Assembly (NCBI GenBank): GCA_021298195.1
Contig: JAJTEQ010000002.1
Coordinates: 25,937-89,936, forward strand
Length of the DNA: 64,000 bases
DNA from: Ilumatobacteraceae bacterium
GTDB taxonomy: Bacteria; Actinomycetota; Acidimicrobiia; Acidimicrobiales; Ilumatobacteraceae
Reading direction: 5' to 3'
Shown piece after piece: positions 7,579 through 16,198 of this stretch (the stretch's first letter is position 1; each line of letters starts with the position of its first letter). A program made the translations under genes and the position numbers. Below the pieces are notes generated by a model, which was not told the origin of the DNA, ran no database searches, and saw only the letters and a list, made by a program, of their open reading frames with translations.

Positions 7579-8889
7579 ATGCCGGCCGCGGACCTCGAAC
7601 AGATCGTCAACTTGTGCAAGCGGCGGGGGTTCGTCTACCCGTCGGCCGAGATCTACGGCGGCTTCCGCAGCTCCTACGACTACGGTCCGCTCGGGTCCTT
7701 GATGTTGCGCAACGTGCGTGAGTCGTGGGTTCGCACGATGGTTCAGAAGCGTGACGACGTGGTGTTGATCGACGCGGCCATTCTCGGCCCGCCGCAAGTG
7801 TTCGAGGCCAGTGGTCACCTGGCGAACTTCAGCGACCCCTTGGTCGACTGCAAGAAGTGCAAGCAGCGTTTTCGTGAGGATCACCTCGAGAACCCCGCGG
7901 TCTGCCCGGGTTGCGGTTCGGAGGGAACCCTCACCGAGGCCCGAGCGTTCAACCTGATGTTCAAGACGTTCGCCGGCCCGGTGGAAGGGTCCGGCGCCGA
8001 GGTCTACTTGCGGCCGGAAACGGCCCAGGGCATGTTCGTCAACTTCACGAACGTCTTGCAGACCAGCCGCAAGAAGCCGCCGTTCGGAATCGCCCAGGTC
8101 GGCAAGAGCTTCCGAAACGAGATCACTCCGGGCAACTTCATCTTCCGTACCCGCGAATTCGAACAGATGGAGCTGGAGTTCTTCGTCCCGCCGGCCGAGG
8201 GTCCGAAGTGGTACGAATATTGGTGCAACGCGCGCATGCAGTGGTACGTGGATCTCGGCATCCCGGCGGACATGCTCCGCTTGCGCGCACACGACGCCGA
8301 CGAGTTGTCCCACTATTCGGCCGGTACCGCCGACGTCGAGTTCGCCTATCCGTGGGGATGGGGAGAGCTGGAAGGCATCGCGCAACGCACGAATTTCGAC
8401 CTGAACCAGCACGCGACGCACTCGGGTCAGAAGCTCGATTACTTCGATCAGTCGACCAACGAACGCTACGTGCCCTTCGTGATCGAACCGGCCGCGGGCG
8501 TGAATCGTGCGATGGCCGCGTTCCTGCTGGCCGCGTACGAGGAGCAGCAGGTGGGCGACGAGGTGCGAACCGTCCTGCATCTGCATCCCCGCCTGGCTCC
8601 GTACAAGGTCGCCGTGCTTCCCCTCAGCAAGAAAGACACGCTCACCCCGCTGGCGCGTTCGATCTTCGAGTCGCTTGGCGAGCGTTACATGGTGGATTAC
8701 GACGACACTCAGTCGATCGGCAAGCGCTATCGCCGGCAGGACGAGATCGGGACGCCGCTGTGCGTGACCGTGGACTTCGACTCGCTCGAGGACGGAGCCG
8801 TCACGATTCGCGAGCGCGACTCGATGGAGCAGGTCCGCATCCCGATCGCCGATCTCGAAAGCGAAATCCGGTCGCGCCTGGGCTTCTGA
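7579..8889 (+). CDS. glyS: glycyl-tRNA synthetase, single-chain class II type
   Basis: 436 residues. Charges tRNA-Gly with glycine; this is the alpha2 form (eukaryote/actinobacterium type), not the bacterial alpha2beta2 form. Visible features: N-terminal catalytic core opening with VYPSAEIYGG, a zinc-type insertion with four cysteines (91, 94, 109, 112), class II motif 2 around SFRNEITPG and REFEQMELE, motif 3 near EPAAGVNRAM, and a C-terminal anticodon-binding domain (about 330-430). The ATG at 7579 is preferred to the in-frame GTG at 7558 because a TAGCCT -10 lies between them. Confidence 0.95.
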   Translation: MPAADLEQIVNLCKRRGFVYPSAEIYGGFRSSYDYGPLGSLMLRNVRESWVRTMVQKRDDVVLIDAAILGPPQVFEASGHLANFSDPLVDCKKCKQRFREDHLENPAVCPGCGSEGTLTEARAFNLMFKTFAGPVEGSGAEVYLRPETAQGMFVNFTNVLQTSRKKPPFGIAQVGKSFRNEITPGNFIFRTREFEQMELEFFVPPAEGPKWYEYWCNARMQWYVDLGIPADMLRLRAHDADELSHYSAGTADVEFAYPWGWGELEGIAQRTNFDLNQHATHSGQKLDYFDQSTNERYVPFVIEPAAGVNRAMAAFLLAAYEEQQVGDEVRTVLHLHPRLAPYKVAVLPLSKKDTLTPLARSIFESLGERYMVDYDDTQSIGKRYRRQDEIGTPLCVTVDFDSLEDGAVTIRERDSMEQVRIPIADLESEIRSRLGF

Positions 8890-8890
8890 C

Positions 8891-8905
8891 CCTCGGGGTC
8901 CGAGG
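8891..8905 (+). terminator. small hairpin after glyS
   Basis: Perfect 6-bp stem CCTCGG/CCGAGG with a GGT loop, starting two bases after the glyS stop codon. There is no U-run, so termination is possible but weakly supported. Confidence 0.35.
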
Positions 8906-8907
8906 TC

Positions 8908-8913
8908 TACTCT
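8908..8913 (+). promoter_or_regulatory. -10 element of the ABM-domain gene
   Basis: TACTCT lies 48 nt before the ATG at 8956. It would give an mRNA leader of about 36 nt containing the AGGAGGG ribosome binding site, so this gene is leadered. Confidence 0.4.
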
Positions 8914-8955
8914 GTGAGGTAGGGCTCGTCGTCGAGTCGTCACTCAGGAGGGAAC

Positions 8956-9261
8956 ATGTCCAAGGTCGCCGTCATCGCCAAAATCTCCGCCCAGGAAGGA
9001 AAGCGCGCGGACCTCGCCCGCGCCCTGCAAGCGGCGCTCGACACCGCGCAGGGTGAGCCGGGCACCGAGGCCTACATCCTTCTCGAGGACGCGTCGGACG
9101 CGAACCTGTTGTGGATGTACGAGATGTACACGAACCAGGACGCGTTGACGGTTCACATGGGTTCCGACGCATTCAAGGCGCTCGGACCGGCGATCATGCC
9201 GTTCCTGGCCGGTCGCCCCGAACTGATCTTCGTGACCCCCATTGGTGGCAAGGGCGCCTGA
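8956..9261 (+). CDS. antibiotic biosynthesis monooxygenase (ABM) domain protein
   Basis: Small 101-residue protein with a single ferredoxin-like ABM fold (YgiN/quinol monooxygenase superfamily). Signature elements are VIAKISAQEGKRADLARAL at the N terminus and the central EPGTEAYILLEDASD followed by LLWMYEMYTNQDALTVHM. Members are dimeric and cofactor-free, and act on quinones or aromatic substrates; the substrate here is unknown. It has a good ribosome binding site (AGGAGGG, 5 nt before ATG). Only 2 bp separate its stop from the TTG start of trpC, so it may be the first gene of the trp transcript. Confidence 0.85.
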   Translation: MSKVAVIAKISAQEGKRADLARALQAALDTAQGEPGTEAYILLEDASDANLLWMYEMYTNQDALTVHMGSDAFKALGPAIMPFLAGRPELIFVTPIGGKGA

Positions 9262-9263
9262 TC

Positions 9264-10055
9264 TTGTCCCCGCCGGCGACGTACCTCGATCGCATTCTCG
9301 ATTGGCATCGTCGTCGGGCCTCCGACGATCAGCGTCGTCGCGACGACCTCGAGGCGCGATGTCTGACCATGTCGCCCCCTCGGGGATTTCGTTCGCGCCT
9401 GGCCTCGGATTCGCGCGACGGTTTGAGCGTCATCACCGAGATCAAACGACGCTCTCCGTCCAAAGGTGATCTCAATGCCGACCTCGACCCGGCCGAGATG
9501 GCCGAGAACTATCGACAGGGGGGAGCGAGTTGCCTGTCGGTCCTGACGGACGAGGAATTCTTCGGGGGTTCGATACAGGACCTGCAGATCGCGTCGGCCG
9601 CCAGCGGGTTGCCGGTCCTGCGCAAGGATTTCACGGTGAGTGCATTGGACGTGCTCGACGCTCGTTTGATGGGCGCCGACTGCGTTCTGTTGATCGCGGC
9701 GGCGTTGTCCGACCGTGAGTTGGCCGAGTTCCACGGGTTGGCGCGCGCCGTGGGTTTGGACGCGTTGGTCGAGATCCACGACGAGGCCGAGTTGGAACGC
9801 GCCGTGGGCGTCGGAGCCGATCTGATCGGGGTGAACCAACGCGACCTGGTCACGTTTCGTGTCGATCACGAGCGGGCCCTGCGGATGGGATCGGTCATGC
9901 CCGATTCGGTCGTGCGGGTGGCCGAGAGCGGAGTACGGGACGCCGCCGACGCTCGTTCGTTGCGTGACGCCGGCTACCAGGCGGTTCTGGTGGGTGAGAG
10001 CATCGTCACCGCGTCCGACCCCCGGGCCGCCGTTCGCGAGTTGCGCACGGTCTGA
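9264..10055 (+). CDS. trpC: indole-3-glycerol-phosphate synthase
   Basis: 263 residues, a (beta/alpha)8 barrel that closes carboxyphenylamino-deoxyribulose phosphate to indole-3-glycerol phosphate in tryptophan synthesis. Family landmarks: EIKRRSPSKGD (catalytic Lys), LSVLTDEEFFGGS, LPVLRKDFTV, ALVEIHDEAEL, GVNQRDL and VAESGVRD. The start is taken as the TTG at 9264, directly after the preceding stop codon, giving the standard length. trpF follows after 53 bp. Confidence 0.93.
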   Translation: MSPPATYLDRILDWHRRRASDDQRRRDDLEARCLTMSPPRGFRSRLASDSRDGLSVITEIKRRSPSKGDLNADLDPAEMAENYRQGGASCLSVLTDEEFFGGSIQDLQIASAASGLPVLRKDFTVSALDVLDARLMGADCVLLIAAALSDRELAEFHGLARAVGLDALVEIHDEAELERAVGVGADLIGVNQRDLVTFRVDHERALRMGSVMPDSVVRVAESGVRDAADARSLRDAGYQAVLVGESIVTASDPRAAVRELRTV

Positions 10056-10096
10056 CGGGCGGTCACGACATCCACTGACGTCGTCGAGGAGCGGTA

Positions 10097-10102
10097 TACC
10101 CT
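10097..10102 (+). promoter_or_regulatory. -10 element of leaderless trpF (internal trp promoter)
   Basis: TACCCT lies 6 nt before the trpF ATG, an internal promoter within the trp cluster. Confidence 0.5.
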
Positions 10103-10108
10103 CGGGAC

Positions 10109-10762
10109 ATGTTCGTGAAGATCTGCGGCATCACGTCCGAGGACGATGCACTGCTCGCCGTGGCCATGGGAGCCGACGCCGTCGGGTTCATCTTCGCACC
10201 GTCACCGCGCCAGGTGTCGCCGCAGGTCGTCTACGACATCACCCGTCGGTTGCCGCCCGAGATCCTGACCGTCGGCGTGTTCAAGGACGAGCTGTCGGAC
10301 CGCATCTTCGACGTCGTCAGTCGTTCGGGAGTGAAGGCGGTTCAGTTGCACGGTCAGGAACCGGCCAGCACCGTGGCGGCCGTCTCGGAGACCGTGCGCT
10401 GGGTGATCAAGTCGGTGGTGGCCGGTAGCCGTGAAGCGCGAATCGCGAACCAGTTCGGAACCGATCTGGTCTTGGTGGACGCACCAGAGCCGGGCTCGGG
10501 TCGGGTCTTCGACTGGTCGTTGGTGGATCAGGTGCCGTCCGGCATCCGATTGATCCTGGCCGGTGGTCTGACCCCGGAGAACGTGGCGTCGGCGGTGGAG
10601 TACGTGAACCCCTGGGGGGTGGACGTGTCGTCCGGCGTCGAGTCGGCTCCGGGACGCAAGGACCCGTTGAAGGTGAAGCGATTCATCGAGAACGCCCGGG
10701 CCGCGGCCCCCGCCGAGTTCGAGGGGGGCGACGACTTCCCGTACGACTGGGCGGACGAATAA
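10109..10762 (+). CDS. trpF: phosphoribosylanthranilate isomerase
   Basis: 217 residues, a TIM barrel performing the Amadori rearrangement of phosphoribosylanthranilate. Catalytic Cys lies in KICGITS (residue 5) and the general acid Asp in LVDAPEPG. Other landmarks are GFIFAPSPRQVSP, AVQLHGQE, LILAGGLTPENV and GVDVSSGVES. TrpF is a separate protein here, not fused to TrpC. It has its own leaderless promoter and is followed by trpB after a 96-bp gap. Confidence 0.95.
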   Translation: MFVKICGITSEDDALLAVAMGADAVGFIFAPSPRQVSPQVVYDITRRLPPEILTVGVFKDELSDRIFDVVSRSGVKAVQLHGQEPASTVAAVSETVRWVIKSVVAGSREARIANQFGTDLVLVDAPEPGSGRVFDWSLVDQVPSGIRLILAGGLTPENVASAVEYVNPWGVDVSSGVESAPGRKDPLKVKRFIENARAAAPAEFEGGDDFPYDWADE

Positions 10763-10858
10763 CACACCCCGACGCCGATAACGACTGTGTCGTTCTGGCG
10801 CGGGAGTGCGAACATGGGATCGTGCGCACCGGGCGCACTGCTGGTCCGCGGAGATCCC

Positions 10859-12028
10859 ATGAACCCCACACCCTCCATCATGTCGCAGCCCTCGTCGTCG
10901 GGTCGCTTCGGTGAATTCGGTGGGCGATTCGTTCCCGAAACGCTCGTCCCGGCCTGTCAGGAACTCGAAGCGGCCTTCACGGAGGCGTGGGCCGATCCGA
11001 TCTTCCGAACGGAATTGGACTCCATCCTCAAGGAGTACGCCGGACGTCCGTCGATCCTGACCGAGTGCCATCAGCTCGGTGCACGACTCGGAATTCGTCT
11101 CCTGTTGAAACGCGAGGACCTGAACCACACCGGTTCACACAAGATCAACAACGTTCTCGGTCAGACCCTGCTGGCCAAGCGCATGGGCAAGAAGCGCATC
11201 GTCGCCGAGACGGGTGCCGGCCAGCACGGGGTGGCATCGGCGACCGCGGCGGCACTGATGGGTTTGGAATGCAAGGTCTACATGGGGGCCGTCGACGTGG
11301 AGCGTCAGGCCCTGAACGTGTTTCGCATGAAGTTGTTGGGCGCCGACGTCGAGGCGGTCCACTCGGGAAGTCGCACCCTCAAGGACGCCGTGAACGAGGC
11401 GATGCGCGACTGGGTGGCGTCGGTCGAGAGCACCCATTACTGCCTCGGTTCGGTGATGGGCCCCCATCCGTATCCGTGGATGGTTCGTGAGTTCCATCGT
11501 GTCATCGGAAACGAGGCGTACGCCCAATGCCAGGAACGAATCGGGGACGTTCCCGACGTCGTGGTCGCGTGCGTCGGCGGCGGATCCAATGCCATCGGGA
11601 TCTTCTCCGGTTTCGTGGACACCCGAGCGCGCTTGATCGGGGTCGAGCCCGCCGGTGGTGCCGCCGTCGGGCGCGGCCAACCCGGTGTCGTTCACGGCAT
11701 GCGCAGTTATCTGATGCAGGACGAGTACGGACAGGTGTTGGAGGCGCATTCGGTGTCGGCCGGCCTCGACTATCCCGGCGTCGGACCGGAGCATTCGTAT
11801 CTGGCGTCGATCGGTCGTGCCGAGTATCCGACCGTGACCGATGCCGAGGTGATCGAGGCTTTTCAGTTGATGGCCCGCACCGAGGGCATCATTCCGGCGT
11901 TGGAATGCGCGCATGCGGTCGCCTGGATCTCGCGAGAGGCGCCGAAGATGCAGGGTCAGACGATCCTGATGAATCTGTCCGGACGGGGCGACAAGGACGT
12001 CGGACAAATGATGGAGATCCTGGGCTGA
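10859..12028 (+). CDS. trpB: tryptophan synthase beta chain
   Basis: 389 residues, PLP-dependent; condenses indole with serine inside the TrpA/TrpB complex. Family features: [12 protein letters not shown] at the N terminus, the Schiff-base lysine Lys95 in HTGSHKINN, the glycine-rich phosphate loop [10 protein letters not shown], and the C-terminal LSGRGDKD. The ATG at 10859 is chosen because the family signature begins soon after it and a GGAGAT ribosome binding site precedes it; an in-frame start at 10787 would add 24 atypical residues. It overlaps trpA by one base (TGATG). Confidence 0.96.
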   Translation: MNPTPSIMSQPSSSGRFGEFGGRFVPETLVPACQELEAAFTEAWADPIFRTELDSILKEYAGRPSILTECHQLGARLGIRLLLKREDLNHTGSHKINNVLGQTLLAKRMGKKRIVAETGAGQHGVASATAAALMGLECKVYMGAVDVERQALNVFRMKLLGADVEAVHSGSRTLKDAVNEAMRDWVASVESTHYCLGSVMGPHPYPWMVREFHRVIGNEAYAQCQERIGDVPDVVVACVGGGSNAIGIFSGFVDTRARLIGVEPAGGAAVGRGQPGVVHGMRSYLMQDEYGQVLEAHSVSAGLDYPGVGPEHSYLASIGRAEYPTVTDAEVIEAFQLMARTEGIIPALECAHAVAWISREAPKMQGQTILMNLSGRGDKDVGQMMEILG

Positions 12029-12810
12029 TGCCGGGTCTCGATCGATTGGAGACTCGTCTGCGGGCGTCCCGTGACGCCGGGCGGAAGTTGCTCGTTCCGT
12101 ATCTGACCGGAGGGTTGCCGGGCTGGACCGATGGCGTGCGGGCCGCGGCGGCCAACGGCGCCGACGTCATCGAGATCGGGTTGCCCTTCTCGGATCCGGT
12201 GATGGACGGACCGGTCATTCAGGAGGCGTCACAACGGGCGCTCGACGCGGGCGCGACACCGGTGACGATTCTGGAGGAGGTGCGTTCATTGGACGTGGAT
12301 GTGCCGTTGGTGGTGATGTGCTACTACAACACGATCCATCACCCCGGACATCAGCGTTTCGCCGCGATGTTGGCCTCGGCCGGAATCTGGGGGGCGATCG
12401 TCCCGGATCTTCCGCTCGAAGAGTCCGGTCCGTGGTGCGCCGCTGCCGATGATGCCGGTCTGTCGACGATCATGCTCGCTGCGCCCACCGCCCCCGACGA
12501 CCGGCTCCCGCTCGTGTGCGCGCGTGCTCGTGGCTTCGTGTATTCGGTCGGACTGTTGGGCGTCACCGGCGAGCGCACCAGCTTGGCGGCCACGGCCACC
12601 GCGCTGGCCCGACGCTTGAAAGCCGTCACCGACGTTCCGGTGATCGTCGGCGTGGGGGTGTCCAACGCCGAACAAGCCGTCGAGGCCTGTCGCGTGGCGG
12701 ACGGTGTCGTGCAAGGGGCGTCGGTGGTTCGGCGTTTCATGGCGGACGGGGCCGACGGGGTCGGGGAGTACGTGGCCGAGGTGCGCCAGGCCCTCGATCG
12801 GGGTATTTGA
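12028..12810 (+). CDS. trpA: tryptophan synthase alpha chain
   Basis: 260 residues, a TIM barrel releasing indole and glyceraldehyde 3-phosphate from indole-3-glycerol phosphate. Catalytic Glu and Asp are in IEIGLPFSDPVMDGP. Further marks are YLTGGLPGW, VVMCYYNTIHHPG, GAIVPDLPLEES, VYSVGLLGVTGERT and VIVGVGVSN. Its ATG overlaps the trpB stop, so the two subunits are translationally coupled. It ends the trp cluster; no trpE, trpG or trpD is nearby. Confidence 0.96.
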   Translation: MPGLDRLETRLRASRDAGRKLLVPYLTGGLPGWTDGVRAAAANGADVIEIGLPFSDPVMDGPVIQEASQRALDAGATPVTILEEVRSLDVDVPLVVMCYYNTIHHPGHQRFAAMLASAGIWGAIVPDLPLEESGPWCAAADDAGLSTIMLAAPTAPDDRLPLVCARARGFVYSVGLLGVTGERTSLAATATALARRLKAVTDVPVIVGVGVSNAEQAVEACRVADGVVQGASVVRRFMADGADGVGEYVAEVRQALDRGI

Positions 12811-12844
12811 CCAGCGTGTGACATTCGTCCTCTTTGACGAGATC

Positions 12845-12856
12845 TTTAGTGCTAAA
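12845..12856 (+). promoter_or_regulatory. perfect 12-bp palindrome upstream of fasciclin gene
   Basis: TTTAG-TG-CTAAA, 77 bp before the ATG, just downstream of a TTTGACGA stretch that could be a -35 region. It is a candidate operator in the 122-bp gap between trpA and the fasciclin lipoprotein. Confidence 0.4.
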
Positions 12857-12932
12857 TCGAGCGGGAGTCCCACGAATCGGGGAGACTGTCGGTGACCCGC
12901 TCGGGTCGATCACCCCCTAAGGAGAACACATC

Positions 12933-13496
12933 ATGCGCAAGACCATTGGAATCGCCGTGGCCGCGGCCGCTCTGTTGGTGGCTTGTGGAAGCGACGACAA
13001 CGACGCCGCCACCACCGAGGCCCCCACGACCGAGGCTCCCATGAGCACCGAGGCACCGGCCGAAGAGGCGGGCGACATCGTCGCCATTGCCTCGGGCAAC
13101 GAAGACTTCTCGACCTTGGTGGCCGCCGTGTCGGCCGCTGGTCTGGTCGAGACCCTGCAAGGCGAGGGCCCCTTCACGGTCTTCGCCCCGACGAACGACG
13201 CCTTCGCGGCTCTGCCCGCCGGCTTGGTGGACAAGTTGCTGTTGCCGGAGAACAAGGATCTTCTCGTGCAGATCCTGACCTACCACGTGGTGTCGGGTGC
13301 CGTCATGGCCGCTGACGTCATGGCCGGTGACGTCGCGTCGGTCGAGGGCAGCAACATCGCCGTCACCACCAACGACGGTGGCGTTCAGGTGAACGGTGCC
13401 GCGGTGACCACCGCCGACATCGTGGCGAGCAACGGCGTGATCCACGTGATCGACGCCGTGATCCTGCCCCCGGGCGTGGACGTGTCCGCTCTCTGA
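12933..13496 (+). CDS. fasciclin (FAS1) domain lipoprotein
   Basis: 187 residues. The signal peptide ends in a lipobox, LLVAC, with the modified Cys at about residue 18. A low-complexity Thr/Glu/Ala/Pro spacer (about 25-47) follows, then one FAS1 domain (about 48-185) with the H1 motif [15 protein letters not shown], the central LTYHVVSG and the terminal [16 protein letters not shown]1 domains mediate surface adhesion; MPT70/MPT83 are mycobacterial relatives. A clear ribosome binding site (AAGGAGA) and an intrinsic terminator at 13517 make it a single-gene unit. Confidence 0.92.
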   Translation: MRKTIGIAVAAAALLVACGSDDNDAATTEAPTTEAPMSTEAPAEEAGDIVAIASGNEDFSTLVAAVSAAGLVETLQGEGPFTVFAPTNDAFAALPAGLVDKLLLPENKDLLVQILTYHVVSGAVMAADVMAGDVASVEGSNIAVTTNDGGVQVNGAAVTTADIVASNGVIHVIDAVILPPGVDVSAL

Positions 13497-13516
13497 GTCG
13501 ACCTCATCCCAGTCGA

Positions 13517-13543
13517 GAGGCGGGCCTTCGGGCCCGCCTCTTT
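13517..13543 (+). terminator. rho-independent terminator after fasciclin gene
   Basis: Perfect 10-bp stem GAGGCGGGCC/GGCCCGCCTC closed by a UUCG tetraloop (13527-13530) and followed by TTT, 20 bp after the stop codon. This is the clearest intrinsic terminator in the window. Confidence 0.9.
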
Positions 13544-13596
13544 GCGTTGGCGGGCGAGTGGGCGCGATACGTGGAGTCGTCTGTCCGTCGGGGAGA

Positions 13597-13908
13597 ATGA
13601 GGGACGTGGACTGCGAACTGTGTGAAGAGGCGCGGCTGACGGAGTGGTTCTACGAGGACGACATCTGTTGGATCGCCGAATGCGAGGTGTGTTGCGTGCC
13701 GATGGTGGTGTGGCGGTCCCACGACCCGGATCCGAGCGACGACGTCAAGGCGTACCTTCACGATCGCCTGGCCGCGGTGGTGGCGGAATTCTTCGAGTAC
13801 GAGCACTACGTGGACGACAACATGCGTCAGATTCCCGAGCATTACCACGCTCATGCGCGTTCACGCTCGGGTTGGTTCGGTCGACCGGTTCCTCGGAAGG
13901 CCCGGTGA
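13597..13908 (+). CDS. small HIT-like protein of unknown function
   Basis: 103 residues, acidic and cysteine-rich. It begins RDVDCELCEEARLTEWFYEDDICWIAE and ends with IPEHYHAHAR. The opening CxxC and aromatic/acidic run resemble the first strand of HIT-family nucleotide hydrolases. The H-Y-H-A-H pattern resembles the HIT HxHxHxx catalytic motif, but at about 100 residues the middle of the fold is shortened. A further Cys pair, with one more adjacent (CEVCC), could bind metal. Function is unknown; an AMP-binding hydrolase role would be speculation. The ATG at 13597 is chosen over the open frame back to 13558 because the conserved part starts there. Confidence 0.6.
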   Translation: MRDVDCELCEEARLTEWFYEDDICWIAECEVCCVPMVVWRSHDPDPSDDVKAYLHDRLAAVVAEFFEYEHYVDDNMRQIPEHYHAHARSRSGWFGRPVPRKAR

Positions 13909-14124
13909 ACCGGAAACTCAGCTGTTGATCAGCAAGGGCGGCGGATCGGACGACCGTTCATGATCTCTCCTCGGGTGGCCCCGCGGGTGCGGTGCTCGAC
14001 TCCGATCAAACCACCATGAGTGGCCGGGTTCTCTGGGTCGTTCGGACCATTTGGGCCCGAATACCACGCAAAGTGGTCGGAACGTGACCCAGCGTCCATC
14101 GTCTCCACCGCGTTGTCGGGCTCC

Positions 14125-14130
14125 TAGGGT
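14125..14130 (+). promoter_or_regulatory. -10 element of leaderless bcp
   Basis: TAGGGT lies 6 nt before the ATG. The rest of the 228-bp gap (13909-14136) shows only a short CCAC/GTGG hairpin and no gene. Confidence 0.5.
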
Positions 14131-14136
14131 GGAGCC

Positions 14137-14589
14137 ATGCTCGTGACCGGAGATCGCGCGCCGGCAATCGGCTTGGTGGATCAGGACGGACGTACGGTAC
14201 GCCTGTCGTCGTTCGCGGGTCGGCGAGTGCTCGTCTACTTCTATCCCAAGGCCGACACGCCCGGCTGCACGGAGCAGACGTGCCTTCTCCGCGACCTCAG
14301 TCGCAAGATCGGCGACACCGCGATCATCGGAATCAGCCCGGACGGTGTCGACAAGCAGAAGAAGTTCGCCGACAAGTACAAGGTGAGATTTCCGTTGTTG
14401 TGCGACACCGATCACGTGGTGAGCGAGAAGTACGGCGTGTGGCAGCAGAAGAGTCTCTACGGACGCACGTTCATGGGGGTCGTGCGCTCCGCCTTCCTGA
14501 TCGGTCCCACCGGGCGCATCGAGCAGGCGTGGTACAAGATCAGTCCGAAGGACACACCGGTCCGTCTCGTGGAGGCGCTCGCGTCGTGA
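14137..14589 (+). CDS. bcp: PrxQ/Bcp-type peroxiredoxin
   Basis: 150 residues, a thioredoxin-fold thiol peroxidase reducing hydrogen peroxide and organic hydroperoxides with thioredoxin. Peroxidatic Cys44 is in YPKADTPGCTEQTC and the resolving Cys49 lies five residues on, the atypical 2-Cys PrxQ arrangement. YGVWQQKSLYGRTFMG and SAFLIGPTGRI are typical Bcp signatures. It is leaderless, and its stop codon overlaps the GTG of fabZ as GTGA, so dehydratase translation may depend on it. Confidence 0.95.
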   Translation: MLVTGDRAPAIGLVDQDGRTVRLSSFAGRRVLVYFYPKADTPGCTEQTCLLRDLSRKIGDTAIIGISPDGVDKQKKFADKYKVRFPLLCDTDHVVSEKYGVWQQKSLYGRTFMGVVRSAFLIGPTGRIEQAWYKISPKDTPVRLVEALAS

Positions 14590-15011
14590 ACTTTCCGCGT
14601 CCCGAGGATCTGCTCCCGCATCGACCACCGTTCCTTTTCGTGGACGAGATTCTCGACCTGGTGCCCGGCGTCTCGGCACGGGGTCGCTGGAGCGTGACGG
14701 GCGACGAATGGTTCTTTCCGGGTCACTTCCCGGGTCGCCCGACGTTGCCGGGTGTCCTGATGTGCGAAGCGATCGCGCAGATGGGGGCCATCGCGGTCAT
14801 CGCCGGCGGAGCCGCCGCGGGGCGGTTGCCGCTTTTCGGTGGTTTGGATGCCGCCCGTTTTCGTCGTCAGGTCGGTCCGGGAGACGATCTGACGCTGGAA
14901 GTGACCCTCGGACGCATGTCGGCGCGAGCCGGCAAGGGTTCGGGGCGCGCGCTCATCGGGGACGCGGTGGCGTGCGAGTGCGACTTGATGTTCGTGTTGG
15001 TCGACGCCTGA
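14586..15011 (+). CDS. fabZ: 3-hydroxyacyl-ACP dehydratase, FabZ-type
   Basis: 141 residues, a hot-dog fold. It dehydrates beta-hydroxyacyl-ACP in type II fatty acid synthesis. The catalytic His47 sits in FFPGHFPGRPTLPGV and Glu61 in MCEAIAQMG. The N terminus LPHRPPFLFVDEILDLVPG is classic FabZ. It begins at a GTG overlapping the bcp stop and converges on fabF (11-bp gap), so the fatty acid genes meet tail to tail here. Confidence 0.93.
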   Translation: MNFPRPEDLLPHRPPFLFVDEILDLVPGVSARGRWSVTGDEWFFPGHFPGRPTLPGVLMCEAIAQMGAIAVIAGGAAAGRLPLFGGLDAARFRRQVGPGDDLTLEVTLGRMSARAGKGSGRALIGDAVACECDLMFVLVDA

Positions 15012-15022
15012 GGGTACGAACG

Positions 15023-16198
15023 TCAGGCCGGTCCGACGATGATCGAGCCGTTGTGCCCGCCGAAGCCGAAGTTGTTCGACATGGCGGGTGCGGGAATCCA
15101 CGGGCGTGCGGCTCCGATGACGACGTCGATGTCCATGTCGTCGTCGAGTTCGACGGTCCCCGCGGTGGGAGGGATGGATCGGTGTTGCATCGACAACAGC
15201 ACCGACGCGGCTTCCAGTGCGCCGGCGGCACCGAGTGCGTGTCCGGTGACGCCTTTGATGCTGGTGACGGCGGGTCGATGATCGCCGAAGACCGCGCGCA
15301 CCGCGGCGGCCTCGGCTTCGTCGTTGCGGGGCGTCGACGTGCCGTGCGCGTTCACGTACGTGACGTCATGGGGAGACAGTCCGGCGTCGTCGAGGGCCAT
15401 CTTCATGCAGGCGATGGCGCCGACGCCACCCGGAGACGGGGCCGTGATGTGGTGGGCGTCGGCGTTGCTCGCGGCTCCGAGAATCTCACCCAGGATCGTG
15501 GCGCCTCGCTCCACCGCGTGATCCCACTCTTCGAGCACGAAGATCGCGGCTCCTTCGCCCATGACGAATCCGTCGCGCTCTCGATCGAAGGGACGACTAC
15601 GACCAACCGTTGACAACGCGGTCATGTTGCTGAAACCGGCCAGTGACGAGGGCGTCGCGGCTGCTTCGCTGCCACCGCTGACGATGGCGTCACAACGACC
15701 CATGGCGATCAATCGGGCGGCGTACCCGAGAGCATGCGTGGCGGCGGCACAGGCGGTGCAGATGGTTTCGTTCGGGCCTTGCAGTCCGTATCTCATCGAG
15801 ATGGCGGCGCCCGACGCGTTGGCCATCATCATCGGCACGAGGAACGGCGACACCCGCCGTTCGCCCTTCTCCAAGCGGATCTGCACCTGCTCTTCGAGGG
15901 TGCCGAGACCACCGATGCCGGTGCCGAGGATCACTCCGAAACGAGCCGGATCGACACGGACGTCGCCGGCTTGAGTCAGGGCCTCGGCGGCGGCGGCCAG
16001 GGCGAACTGTTCGACGCGATCGGCTCGTCGGGCTTCTTTGGGATTGTCGAAGTACGGGCTCGGGTCCCAATCATCGATGGTGACCCATTGGCGGTCCGTC
16101 AGGCCGGGGCCATGGAGGCCGGCCCAGAAGGCGTCCTTGCCGAGGCCGCAGGTCGAGACGACGCCGAGCCCGGTGACGGCGACACGGCGTCCGAGCAT
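15023..16198 (-). CDS. fabF: 3-oxoacyl-ACP synthase II
   Basis: 391 residues. Condensing enzyme extending acyl-ACP with malonyl-ACP. Catalytic triad: Cys150 in TICTACAAATHALG, His in VNAHGTSTPRND, and His in IKGVTGHALGAAGA. The C-terminal NNFGFGGHN gate motif is present. Its ATG overlaps the acpP stop (TGATG). It is the last gene of the minus-strand fabD-fabH-fabG-acpP-fabF operon. Confidence 0.96.
   Translation of the reverse strand: MLGRRVAVTGLGVVSTCGLGKDAFWAGLHGPGLTDRQWVTIDDWDPSPYFDNPKEARRADRVEQFALAAAAEALTQAGDVRVDPARFGVILGTGIGGLGTLEEQVQIRLEKGERRVSPFLVPMMMANASGAAISMRYGLQGPNETICTACAAATHALGYAARLIAMGRCDAIVSGGSEAAATPSSLAGFSNMTALSTVGRSRPFDRERDGFVMGEGAAIFVLEEWDHAVERGATILGEILGAASNADAHHITAPSPGGVGAIACMKMALDDAGLSPHDVTYVNAHGTSTPRNDEAEAAAVRAVFGDHRPAVTSIKGVTGHALGAAGALEAASVLLSMQHRSIPPTAGTVELDDDMDIDVVIGAARPWIPAPAMSNNFGFGGHNGSIIVGPA

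Noticed and set aside
13909..14136. Hidden small gene in the 228-bp gap before bcp
   Set aside because: Open frames here are antisense extensions without a ribosome binding site or family-like sequence.
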